This document shows, piece by piece, positions 1 through 8,083 of a stretch of 64,000 bases of DNA (the first letter of the stretch is position 1; each line of letters opens with the position of its first letter). A program made the position numbers and the translations under genes. Source of the DNA: DASXTC01 sp036505635 (GTDB lineage Bacteria > Acidobacteriota > Polarisedimenticolia > JACPZX01 > DASXTC01); the NCBI GenBank assembly GCA_036505635.1, contig DASXTC010000021.1, positions 62,001 to 126,000 of the forward strand. The letters run 5' to 3'. The notes beneath the pieces are model-generated. The model did no database searches. It had not been told where the DNA came from and worked only from the letters and a program-made list of their open reading frames with translations.

Positions 1-443
1 TCGCCGAGATGCTGGACGTCATCGACCCGCTCGACTACGAGAATCTCGAGGATCTCAGACAGCGCCTCCTCGACGTGATCGAGGATCGCCTTGCCGATCT
101 GGATCATGTGCCCAGCGTCGCCCCGGGGCGTGAGTTCCACTTTCTTCGCTCGCAGATCCTCATCTTCGGGACGGGTCTCAGCGCGGCCATGCCCGGGGAT
201 CTCGCGAACCTGATCCCGCGGCTGTCGACTGGAAGCGTCTTCTACCATTTTGTCGAGGCCAGGCGGAGACACCCGGCCAGGCTCGACGACATCTCGGTCT
301 GGCTGGAGGGCTGGGGTGAGGACCACGAGCCGACCCGCCGCCGGCTCGGTACCATCGACTTCAACCTCTGGACCCTCACCGAGATGCGGGACCTGATCGC
401 GGCGTGCTTCGAAGGGCCGCCGCGGCAGGCACGGGCCGGATGA
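1..443 (+). CDS. DUF5752-like protein, C-terminal part (5' end outside window)
   Basis: The frame is open from the left edge, so the N-terminus is missing; the first in-window ATG at 9 is internal. About 146 residues remain. The text LDVIDPLDYENLEDLRQRL and later SVFYHFVEARRRHP resemble the repeated blocks of DUF5752 proteins, which I know from memory next to trehalose and glycosyltransferase genes; the fold and function are not established. No membrane segment or signal is visible. The stop TGA (441-443) overlaps the ATG (440) of the TreT-like gene, so the two are probably translationally coupled and the protein may act on, or regulate, trehalose or glycogen metabolism. Family assignment is from pattern memory only. 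Confidence 0.6.
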   Translation, partial: AEMLDVIDPLDYENLEDLRQRLLDVIEDRLADLDHVPSVAPGREFHFLRSQILIFGTGLSAAMPGDLANLIPRLSTGSVFYHFVEARRRHPARLDDISVWLEGWGEDHEPTRRRLGTIDFNLWTLTEMRDLIAACFEGPPRQARAG

Positions 444-1678
444 GCGCGGTTCTGGATGCCTATGCCGCCGTGGCGGGAGAGGAGGTCATCGAGCACCTCC
501 ACAAGCTCGCGCGTCCCCTCGAGGGCCGCAAGGTGGTGCACGTAAACTCGACGCGCAGGGGAGGAGGCGTCGCCGAGATCCTGGATCGGCTGGTGCCTCT
601 CAAGCGGGAGCTCGGCCTGGACGCTTCGTGGGAGGTGATCGAAGGGGACGAGGAGTTCTTCCAGGTGACCAAGGGGTTCCACAACGGCCTGCAGGGCAAT
701 GCCGTGGATCTCCGCCCGCGCCTCCTGGAGTCATACCTCGCCACGAACCGCCGCAACGCCGAAAGGCTGCGGGGCCGGCTCGAGGAGGCCGACTTCGTCT
801 TCATCCACGATCCCCAGCCGGCGGCCCTGCTGGGATGCTGTCCGAAACGTGGCGGCAAGTGGATCTGGCGCTGCCACATCGACGCGAGCAGACCCCACCG
901 CCCGGTCTGGAAGTTCCTGAGGGACTTCGTCCGTCCCTACGACGCGAGCGTCTTCTCGCTGGCCGCCTTCGCCCAGACTCTGGCGCATCCTCAGTACGTG
1001 GTCCCGCCGAGCATCGATCCGCTCAGCGAGAAGAACATCCCGCTCGAGGACGCGGAGGTCGAGGAGGTCACCGAGCGGTTTGGCCTGGATCCCGTCCGTC
1101 CCGTACTCCTCCAGGTCTCCAGGTTCGATCGCTTCAAGGACCCCGTCGGCGTGATCCGGGCCTACCGCATGGTCCGGAGGCACGCGCCGGTCCAGCTCGT
1201 GCTGGCCGGCGGCGAGGCCACCGACGATCCCGAGGGGGAGGCCGTGCTGCGCGAGGTGCGCGACGAGGCGGGCGAGGACCCCGACGTCCACATCCTGTCG
1301 ATGAGGCCCGACGCGCACCGTGCCATCAACGCCCTGCAGCGCCGCGCGGACGTGGTCCTCCAGAAATCGACACGGGAAGGCTTCGGTCTGACGGTCACCG
1401 AGGCCCTCTGGAAAGCCAAACCCGTCATCGGCGGGGAGACGGGCGGGATCAAGCTCCAGGTGATCAACGGCCACACCGGCTATCTGGTGAACACCCCGGA
1501 AGGCGCCGCCTTCCGCATCAGGTATCTTCTGAACCGGCCCGAGGAGAGCGCGAGAATGGGTGAGAAAGGGAGGCGGTTCGTGCGCGAAAACTTCCTCCTC
1601 ACGCGGCACCTCCGCGATTATCTGGCCCTCATGCTCAGCCTCAAGCACGGGGCGCAGGACAGAATCGAGGTCACGTGA
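440..1678 (+). CDS. treT: Trehalose synthase (TreT-type) GT4 glycosyltransferase
   Basis: Predicted cytosolic retaining GT4 glycosyltransferase that would join a nucleotide-activated glucose to glucose to make trehalose. About 412 residues. The N-terminal Rossmann domain carries HVNSTRRGGGVAEIL, the glycine-rich loop typical of TreT. The C-terminal domain has LLQVSRFDRFKDP and the EX7E-type donor motif EGFGLTVTEALWKAKPVI. I chose ATG 440, giving an ATGA overlap with the upstream stop, over the longer start at 404. It is followed by otsB with another 4-base overlap. Other GT4 roles, such as sucrose or glucosylglycerate synthesis, are possible, but the neighbouring otsBA genes favour trehalose. 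Confidence 0.82.
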   Translation: MSAVLDAYAAVAGEEVIEHLHKLARPLEGRKVVHVNSTRRGGGVAEILDRLVPLKRELGLDASWEVIEGDEEFFQVTKGFHNGLQGNAVDLRPRLLESYLATNRRNAERLRGRLEEADFVFIHDPQPAALLGCCPKRGGKWIWRCHIDASRPHRPVWKFLRDFVRPYDASVFSLAAFAQTLAHPQYVVPPSIDPLSEKNIPLEDAEVEEVTERFGLDPVRPVLLQVSRFDRFKDPVGVIRAYRMVRRHAPVQLVLAGGEATDDPEGEAVLREVRDEAGEDPDVHILSMRPDAHRAINALQRRADVVLQKSTREGFGLTVTEALWKAKPVIGGETGGIKLQVINGHTGYLVNTPEGAAFRIRYLLNRPEESARMGEKGRRFVRENFLLTRHLRDYLALMLSLKHGAQDRIEVT

Positions 1679-2466
1679 GAACGCTCGATCGGCTCCCTCG
1701 TGACTTCTGGAGCCGGGCCGCCGCCTCGCCCCACCGGCTCCTCATGCTCGATTATGACGGGACCCTCGCGCCCTTCCGCCTCAACCGGATGGAGGCCGCC
1801 CCCTCACCGGAACTCCTCGAGCTGGTGCGGCGAGCCGCGACGAGCCGGCGCACGCACGTGGCGATCGTCTCCGGCAGGCCCATCGACGAGCTGGAGCGCC
1901 TGATCGGCGGCCTTCCCGTCTCGATGGTGGGGGAGCACGGATGGGAGTCGAAGCCCGCGGGGGGCGAGTTCATCCGTGTCTCACCGGACGCGGCCAGCAC
2001 CGAGGCGCTGGCGCGGGCCGCCGCCGCTGCCGTCTCGCGGGGATGGGAGGCGCTCCTGGAGCGCAAGAGCGCCGGCATTGTGCTGCACACGCGCGGCCTG
2101 CCGGAAGAGGAAGTGCGGAGGGTTGAGAGGCTCTGCGCGGAGGCGTGGGGGGCCCAGATCGCCCTCGCCGGACTTCTCATGCGCGCCGCCGACGGCGGCA
2201 TCGAGCTGAGAGCTCCCGGCCGCGACAAGGGGACGGCGGTTCGGGAGCTGATGGCCGCCTCACCGCCGGGCACGCTCCCCGTCTACGTGGGGGACGATGA
2301 GACGGACGAGGATGCCTTCGCGGTGGTCCGCTCCGAAGGCTTCGGCCTGCTGGTGTCGGGAGTGGAACGACCGTCGCAGGCCGCGGGGCGCGTCTCATCG
2401 GTGGAGGATCTGACGCTCCTGCTCGAGGGATGGCTGGAGCTCGTGGAAGGCGGGTCCCGGCCGTGA
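1675..2466 (+). CDS. otsB: Trehalose-6-phosphate phosphatase
   Basis: HAD-superfamily phosphatase that dephosphorylates trehalose 6-phosphate in the cytosol. About 263 residues, the usual length. HAD motif I is MLDYDGTLAPF (nucleophile and acid Asp pair), motif II is VAIVSGRP, a conserved Lys lies in GRDKGTAVREL, and motif IV is VGDDETDEDAF. The start is GTG 1675, overlapping the treT stop as GTGA. It precedes otsA with the same overlap, so the phosphatase and synthase are made together. All catalytic residues expected of the family are visible. Confidence 0.93.
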   Translation: MRTLDRLPRDFWSRAAASPHRLLMLDYDGTLAPFRLNRMEAAPSPELLELVRRAATSRRTHVAIVSGRPIDELERLIGGLPVSMVGEHGWESKPAGGEFIRVSPDAASTEALARAAAAAVSRGWEALLERKSAGIVLHTRGLPEEEVRRVERLCAEAWGAQIALAGLLMRAADGGIELRAPGRDKGTAVRELMAASPPGTLPVYVGDDETDEDAFAVVRSEGFGLLVSGVERPSQAAGRVSSVEDLTLLLEGWLELVEGGSRP

Positions 2467-3890
2467 CGCGACTCGTGGTGGTCTCCAACCGTCTGCCCCA
2501 CCTGCCCTCGTCCGGCGCCCTCGACGACCACCGAATGCCCGTCGGTGGGCTCGCGACCGGTATGCGCGGCGCCCTGAGGAAGAGAACCGGAAGCCTCTGG
2601 TTTGGCTGGAGCGGCGCGGTCGTTCCCGTTGGCGAGGAGGGGCGGCTCGTGAAGGGGACCATGGAGGGGATTCAGGTCGCGGGTTTGCCCATGACCCAGC
2701 GCGAGATCTCCTCCAGCTACCGAGGCTTCTGCAACGAAGTCCTGTGGCCGTTGTTCCACGGCTTCCCCGAGAAGATGAGGATCGATCGGGATCAGGAGAC
2801 CTGCTACCGCGAGGTCGCCGCCCGCTTCGCCTCGACTCTGCGGCCGATGCTGAGGTCAGGCGATACCATCTGGATCCACGACTATCACTTCATCAGCCTG
2901 GGCCGCGAGCTGCGGCGGCTTGGATGGACAGGACCTCTCGGCTACTTCCTCCACATTCCGTTTCCGCCATACGACCTCTGGCAGCTCCTGCCCGAACCGC
3001 GAGACTTCCTGGAGGCGATGCACCATTACGATCTGGTGGGATTCCAGACGATGACCTCGCTCGACAACTACGTCTATTGCTGCAAGCGGCTGCTCAACGC
3101 GCGTCGCGACGGCGCGCGGCTCGTGGCGGGGGGCCGCAGGCAGCGCGCGGGGGTCTACCCGATCGGGATCGATCCCACTGTCTTCCTTCCGCGCGAGGAA
3201 ACGTCGCGGGGCAGGGGGAGGCGTGGCGAGCTGACACGGGTCATCCGGGGCCGGCGTCTGATACTCGGCGTGGATCGGCTCGACTACACCAAGGGAATCC
3301 CCGAGCGGATACTGGCGTTCGAATCGCTCGTGAAGCGGTTCCCGGAGTGGAGGAAGAAGGTCTCCTTCGTGCAGATCGCCTCCCCCTCGAGGTCAAGGGT
3401 GCGCGGGTACGTCGAGCAGAAGCGGCGGGTGGATCATCTGGTGGGGCGCGTCAACGGAGAGCTGGCCGACCACGATTGGGTGCCCATCCGCTACCTGTAC
3501 CGCAGCTACCCGACCGAGACGCTCGCGCGGTTCTATCGTGAGGCCGCCGTCGGGCTGGTCACGCCGTTACGCGACGGCATGAACCTCATCGCGAAGGAGT
3601 TCGTGGCGGCCCAGGACCCGGAATCGCCGGGAGTCCTCGTGTTGAGCCGCTTCGCGGGTGCCGCCGAGGAGCTTCTCGACGCCGTGCTCGTCAACCCGTA
3701 CATCCCCGCCGATGCCGCGAGCGGGATTGCCCGGGCCCTCTCCATGCCGCTCCAGGAGCGCCGGCGACGGCACGCCGCGCTCCTCGGGACGGTCCTGAAA
3801 GCGACCGCTGACGCTTGGTCGCGCGGCTTCCTGGAGGATCTCGCCAGGGAGACGAGGGCGAGGACACCGGCGCGAACTCGCCGGGGATAG
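2463..3890 (+). CDS. otsA: Trehalose-6-phosphate synthase
   Basis: GT20 glycosyltransferase that makes trehalose 6-phosphate from UDP-glucose (or ADP/GDP-glucose) and glucose 6-phosphate. About 475 residues. Motifs in order: LVVVSNRLP at the N-terminus, GGLATGM, WFGWSG, IHDYHF, GYFLHIPFPP, LGVDRLDYTKGIPERI, FVQIASPSR, and VTPLRDGMNLIAKEFVA. The start GTG 2463 gives a GTGA overlap with otsB and begins directly before the first beta strand; an ATG at 2430 would add a tail inside otsB. It is the last gene of the trehalose operon, with only 10 bases before modB. Confidence 0.94.
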   Translation: MTRLVVVSNRLPHLPSSGALDDHRMPVGGLATGMRGALRKRTGSLWFGWSGAVVPVGEEGRLVKGTMEGIQVAGLPMTQREISSSYRGFCNEVLWPLFHGFPEKMRIDRDQETCYREVAARFASTLRPMLRSGDTIWIHDYHFISLGRELRRLGWTGPLGYFLHIPFPPYDLWQLLPEPRDFLEAMHHYDLVGFQTMTSLDNYVYCCKRLLNARRDGARLVAGGRRQRAGVYPIGIDPTVFLPREETSRGRGRRGELTRVIRGRRLILGVDRLDYTKGIPERILAFESLVKRFPEWRKKVSFVQIASPSRSRVRGYVEQKRRVDHLVGRVNGELADHDWVPIRYLYRSYPTETLARFYREAAVGLVTPLRDGMNLIAKEFVAAQDPESPGVLVLSRFAGAAEELLDAVLVNPYIPADAASGIARALSMPLQERRRRHAALLGTVLKATADAWSRGFLEDLARETRARTPARTRRG

Positions 3891-3900
3891 AATAGGGCGC

Positions 3901-4689
3901 ATGTTGAGCCGGACCCTCGCGGCGCTGCTGTCGGCGGCGGCCCTGACAGCGATCGACGCGCGCGCTGCGTCCGATCCTCCCACCGAGATCACCGTCGACG
4001 CCGCCGCCAGCCTGAGCGATCACCTCCTGCCCATCGTGCCGCTTCTGATCAGCCTCAAGGTCGCCTTCTGGGCGACGCTCGCGATCCTGCCGGTGGGGGT
4101 CGCCCTGGGCCTTCTGCTCGCGCGGCGCGACTTTCCCGGCAAGAGCGTCGTCGAGACGGTCGCGACCCTTCCGCTCGTGCTGCCGCCGACGGCCGTGGGC
4201 TACCTGCTGCTCCGGCTGCTGGCCTCGAACGGCCCGCTTGGCGAGCGGACCCTGGGCATCGACCTGGACCTGATTTTCACCTGGAAGGGGGCGGCGCTCG
4301 CCTCCGCTCTCATGGCGCTCCCCTTGGTGGCGCGCACCGCGCGCGTGGCGTTCGAGCAGGTCGACCCGAAGCTCGAGGCCATGGGGCGCACGCTGGGTCT
4401 GGGAAACGTCGCCGTCTTCACCACCATCACTCTTCCGCTCGCGCGGCGCGGCCTGACGGCGGCGGCGATCCTCGGATACAGCAGGGCACTGGGCGAGTTC
4501 GGCGCCACCGTGATCGTGGCGGGCAACATACCCGGAAGGACGCAGACCCTGGCGCTTGCGATCTTCAGCGACATGCAGATAGGACGCGACGATGAGGCGA
4601 TGGTCCTGATCGCCATCACGGTTGCGCTGTCCTTCGCCGCCGTCTGGACGGTGGAGATGCTCATGCGCCGGCGGGCGGTGTCGCGGTGA
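3901..4689 (+). CDS. modB: Molybdate ABC transporter permease with a ModA-like N-terminus
   Basis: Inner-membrane permease of a molybdate or tungstate importer, 262 residues. From about residue 42 it reads like ModB: PLLISLKVAFWATLAILPVG, LPLVLPPTAVGYLLL, and the ATPase-contact loop ALGEFGATVIVAGNIPGRTQT. The first 40 residues are odd for a ModB: a signal-peptide-like stretch ending ARAASDPP, then EITVDAAASLSD, which matches the start of mature ModA, where the Ser contacts the oxyanion. No modA gene lies in the window. A -10-like TAGAAT at 3888-3893 sits 7 bases before the ATG. It overlaps modC by GTGA. Confidence 0.88.
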   Translation: MLSRTLAALLSAAALTAIDARAASDPPTEITVDAAASLSDHLLPIVPLLISLKVAFWATLAILPVGVALGLLLARRDFPGKSVVETVATLPLVLPPTAVGYLLLRLLASNGPLGERTLGIDLDLIFTWKGAALASALMALPLVARTARVAFEQVDPKLEAMGRTLGLGNVAVFTTITLPLARRGLTAAAILGYSRALGEFGATVIVAGNIPGRTQTLALAIFSDMQIGRDDEAMVLIAITVALSFAAVWTVEMLMRRRAVSR

Positions 4690-5816
4690 GCGGGAGCATC
4701 CGGATCGACATCAGGGTCCCCCTCGACCGCTTCACGCTCGACGTGGTGTGGGAGAGCTCCGAGCGCTGGATGGGGATCTTCGGGCACTCCGGGGCGGGCA
4801 AGACGACGATCCTGGAGGCGGTCGCGGGGCTGCGCGGCGACGTGACCGGACGGATCGAGATCGGCGGCAGGGCCTGGCTCGACACCGCGCGCGGCGTGCG
4901 CCTGCCTCCTCAGCTCCGCGGTGTGGGGTATCTTCCCCAGGATCTCAGGCTCTTTCCCCATCGCACCGTGATGGGGAATCTGCTGGCCGGGGGCCGCCGG
5001 GCTCGCCGCACGGCGTCGGAGCGGCTCGCGCCGTCGAGGGTCCTTCGGATGCTCGAGCTGGAGCAGGTGCGGGAGAGCGCGATCTCCGAACTGTCGGGCG
5101 GAGAGATGCGTCGCGTCGCGCTGGGCCGGGCGCTCTGCTCCGGCCCGGAGCTGATGCTGCTGGACGAGCCCCTCGGTGGGCTCGATCTTCCCTTGCGCCG
5201 CAGGATCCTGCCCTACCTGCTCCAGGTGCAACGGGAGTTCGACATCCCGACGCTCTGCGTCTCGCACGACGCCTCCGAGATCAGGATGCTGAGCGGCGAG
5301 GTGGCCGTGCTGGACCGGGGCCGGCTCATCGCGCGCGGGCGCCCGGAAGAGGTCTTCACCGATCCGGCGGTCCTGCCCATCGCGCGCGAGGACGGTTTCG
5401 AGAACATCCTGCGCGGGCGCGTGGTGGAGAGGGCCGAGGCGACCGCGACGATCGAGCTCGAACCCGGCCTCACGGTGATGGTGCCGGGACGGGCGCTTGC
5501 CCAGGCGGACGAGGCGGTCGTCGGGATCCGGGCGGAGGACCTGATCCTCGCGGTGGATGCGCCCACCGGTCTTTCGGCGCAGAACATGCCGGGCGGATCG
5601 ATCCTCGAGATCCGCGAGGCCGCCGGCGGCGATCCGACACCCGACCGGCACGAGGCCGACGAGCGGGTGCTCGTGGTCGTGGCGCTGGGCAGGGCGCCCA
5701 CCCGGGTCGTGGCGGCCATCACCAGAAAGGCGCTCCTCAGGCTCGATCTCAAGCCGGGGATGCCGGTCCACCTGATCTTCAAGACTCACGCGTGCCGCGT
5801 GCTGGCGGCGCTGTGA
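4686..5816 (+). CDS. modC: Molybdate ABC transporter ATPase
   Basis: Cytosolic ATPase that drives the ModB permease. About 376 residues. Walker A is GHSGAGKTT, the signature is LSGGEMRRVALGRAL, Walker B is LMLLDEPLGGLD, and the switch His is in CVSHDASEI. The last 130 residues form a TOBE/Mop-like region beginning NILRGRVVERAEA, the usual C-terminal oxyanion-binding domain of ModC. The start GTG 4686 overlaps the modB stop. The gene runs by GTGA overlap into a histidine kinase, which is unusual for mod operons. Confidence 0.92.
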   Translation: MSGSIRIDIRVPLDRFTLDVVWESSERWMGIFGHSGAGKTTILEAVAGLRGDVTGRIEIGGRAWLDTARGVRLPPQLRGVGYLPQDLRLFPHRTVMGNLLAGGRRARRTASERLAPSRVLRMLELEQVRESAISELSGGEMRRVALGRALCSGPELMLLDEPLGGLDLPLRRRILPYLLQVQREFDIPTLCVSHDASEIRMLSGEVAVLDRGRLIARGRPEEVFTDPAVLPIAREDGFENILRGRVVERAEATATIELEPGLTVMVPGRALAQADEAVVGIRAEDLILAVDAPTGLSAQNMPGGSILEIREAAGGDPTPDRHEADERVLVVVALGRAPTRVVAAITRKALLRLDLKPGMPVHLIFKTHACRVLAAL

Positions 5817-7432
5817 GGGAGCGGGGCGACTGGCCGCTGAGTGTCCGGTGGCTCACCGCGCTCGCCGTGACGGCCGTCGTGGCGGTCAACGTCGCCGGCA
5901 TCTGGGGGATTGCGCTGGCGCGGCGGGACGTCCTCGATCAGTCCTCCCGGGTATTCCAGCTGGAGGTCGCCGCGCGCGCTCGCGCGATCGAGAGCGTCCT
6001 GTCGTCCACCCGCGCGGACCTGGCCTTCCTCACCGGCTCGCCGGCCTTCTTCACGCTCGAGAGCACGCTGGCATCCGCCGATCCGCGCGAAGCGCGCTGG
6101 GGGCGTATGGCGGCCGAGGGAGCGCTCCTGCTCTTTCTGAGAGGCCATGCCGAGGTGATGCACCTGACCGCGCGGTCGGCCGGCGGCGCCTCGCTGGTGG
6201 AAGCCGGCCGGCGCGGTGGCATCCCGGTCCTCTGGAGGGCGTCGGCCCGGGATCGACGTCCGGTCCCCGCGGCCAGGATCAGCACACTGCTCGCGTTCGA
6301 GACGGCTCCCGGAGCCCGCGCCCTCGAGGCCACGCGGCTGGAGGCGGTCATCGACGAAGTCGTATTGCTGGCCCACGCCCGCAGCAGCGAGGATCCCTCG
6401 CGCGCCTGCGAGCTGCGCGACGACGCCGGCGGGACCCTCGCGCGGGATTCGGGATTCCTCGGGGCCCGTGGGCGAACGTCTCCCGCCGGCTGGGTCTACG
6501 TCGAGGCGCCCGTCCGCGCTCAGGGATGGTCGGCGACCGCTCCGTGGAAGCTCGAGTGCGAGCGTTCTCGCGGGGCCGCCCTGGCCCTGCTCGAGCCGCT
6601 GACCCGGCGTTACCGGATCACGATGGGCGTGAACCTGGCCGTGATGGCGCTGGCCCTCCTGCTCGGTTCGTTCGCGATCCAGCAGGCGCGAAGACGTGAG
6701 CGTCTCGAGGCCCGCGCGCGCGAGGAGACGCGCGTGAGAGAGGTCGAGCGCCAGCTCTTCCACACGGAGCGGCTCAGCACCGTGGGACGCCTGGCGGCCG
6801 GCATGGCCCACGAGATCAACAACCCGCTCGAAGGGATGTCCAACTACCTCACGCTGGCCGGCGAGGCTCTGGCGCGCGGCGACCTCGAGGCGGGCCGGCG
6901 TCACCTGGACCGCGTCGGGGAGGGACTGCAGCGTGCGGCCGGCGTCGTGCACCAGGTCCTGCAGCACGCCGACCCGGCCACGGCCCCCATGACCCCGCTC
7001 GACATCAATGACGTGATCCGCAGCGCCGCCCGGTTCGTCGGATCGCGGCGGGAGTTCGACAAGGTCCAGTTCAAGCTCGACCTGGCCAGTCCCGCACCCG
7101 TGGTGACGGGCAGCCAGGCCACGCTCGGGCAGGTCTTCCTCAATCTCCTGCTCAACGCCTGCGAGGCGCAGGCCGGCGGCGGCGAGGTCGCGATCCGATC
7201 CTACGCGACCGAGGATGGCGTTCAGGTGGAGATCGCCGATCGCGGTCCCGGCGTGCGACCGGAGGAGGCGTCGCGGATCTTCGAGCCGTTCTATTCGACC
7301 AAGCAGTCGGCCGGTCTGGGCCTCTCGATATGTCACTCGATCGTGCGACACCATGGGGGGGAGATCCGGGTGGAAAACCGCCCCGAAGGGGGGGCCCTCT
7401 TCCGACTAGCCTTTCCCTCCCCAGGCCGGTAG
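5813..7432 (+). CDS. Membrane sensor histidine kinase, coupled to modBC
   Basis: Inner-membrane sensor kinase, 539 residues. Transmembrane segments lie at about 13-36 and 270-289, enclosing a periplasmic region of roughly 230 residues that I cannot assign to a known sensor fold. A linker coiled coil precedes the H-box RLAAGMAHEINNPLEG (His 333). The ATPase domain has the N-box LNLLLNACEAQ, G1 IADRGPGV, F-box IFEPFYST and G2 GLGLSICHSIV, so it looks active. The GTG start at 5813 overlaps the modC stop as GTGA, which suggests co-expression with molybdate uptake. No response regulator is fused; the nearest is the sigma-54 regulator at 10266. Confidence 0.9.
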   Translation: MRERGDWPLSVRWLTALAVTAVVAVNVAGIWGIALARRDVLDQSSRVFQLEVAARARAIESVLSSTRADLAFLTGSPAFFTLESTLASADPREARWGRMAAEGALLLFLRGHAEVMHLTARSAGGASLVEAGRRGGIPVLWRASARDRRPVPAARISTLLAFETAPGARALEATRLEAVIDEVVLLAHARSSEDPSRACELRDDAGGTLARDSGFLGARGRTSPAGWVYVEAPVRAQGWSATAPWKLECERSRGAALALLEPLTRRYRITMGVNLAVMALALLLGSFAIQQARRRERLEARAREETRVREVERQLFHTERLSTVGRLAAGMAHEINNPLEGMSNYLTLAGEALARGDLEAGRRHLDRVGEGLQRAAGVVHQVLQHADPATAPMTPLDINDVIRSAARFVGSRREFDKVQFKLDLASPAPVVTGSQATLGQVFLNLLLNACEAQAGGGEVAIRSYATEDGVQVEIADRGPGVRPEEASRIFEPFYSTKQSAGLGLSICHSIVRHHGGEIRVENRPEGGALFRLAFPSPGR

Positions 7433-7568
7433 GTACAAACGGTTTCCTTTCAGAACGTTCCGGGTGGATCGAAGGAGCTTCCGCGGGGCGGTGGCCGGCG
7501 AAGCGTGAGCCGCCTACATTTCCCTGGCGCGCCGGTCCTCCGGGTCCCGCCGGCGGAGGAGTGGTCCT

Positions 7569-8063
7569 GTGACGGGTGAAGAGATCTGCCGGACCCTGGA
7601 CGACATGGCGAGGCACAACGTTAGCTTCGAGGGACTGCTCCGCGCCGCAATGGATCTGCTCCACCGCTCGAACCCGAGATTTCACTGGACCGGGATCTAC
7701 GAGCTGTTTCCCGATAATGTGCTGCGACTGGGGCCGTTCATCGGCGCACCGACCGATCACGTCTTCATCGCGGTGGGCCGCGGCGTCTGCGGCACCGCCG
7801 TGGCGGAGAAGCGCAACATCAACGTGCCTGACGTGTCCAAGGCGGACAACTACCTGGCCTGCTCCACCGCCACGAGGTCGGAGCTGGTGATCCTGATCCG
7901 CAAGGGAGACCACATCTTCGCCCAGATCGACATCGACAGCCACGAGCCGGATGCGTTCGATCCGGCTTCGGTCGTCATGGTCGAGCGCGTCGCCGAGTGG
8001 CTTTCCGAGGCCTATGTGAAGCGCGAGGGAACCTCTCCGGCGGGCGGCACCCGCCGCGCGTGA
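7569..8063 (+). CDS. GAF-domain protein, free-methionine-(R)-sulfoxide-reductase-like
   Basis: Single-GAF cytosolic protein of 164 residues. The block VGRGVCGTAVAEKRNINVPD followed by NYLACSTATRSELV matches fRMsr (MsrC) enzymes. Cys 74 and Cys 98 fit two of the three Cys of the E. coli enzyme with the same 24-residue spacing. The third, normally ten residues before Cys 74, is replaced in GAPTDHVFIAV. With two Cys it could still be a reductase, or only a small redox or ligand sensor. The start is GTG 7569 with GGAGGAG upstream. It lies just before a hybrid histidine kinase, so a sensory role is plausible. Confidence 0.75.
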   Translation: MTGEEICRTLDDMARHNVSFEGLLRAAMDLLHRSNPRFHWTGIYELFPDNVLRLGPFIGAPTDHVFIAVGRGVCGTAVAEKRNINVPDVSKADNYLACSTATRSELVILIRKGDHIFAQIDIDSHEPDAFDPASVVMVERVAEWLSEAYVKREGTSPAGGTRRA

Positions 8064-8083
8064 ACCCTCCTTCAGGGGACCCA

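Noticed and set aside
4622..5812. Long N-terminal extension of the modC-linked kinase
   Set aside because: It lies over modC in another frame and is Arg/Gly/Ala-rich; the kinase starts at GTG 5813.
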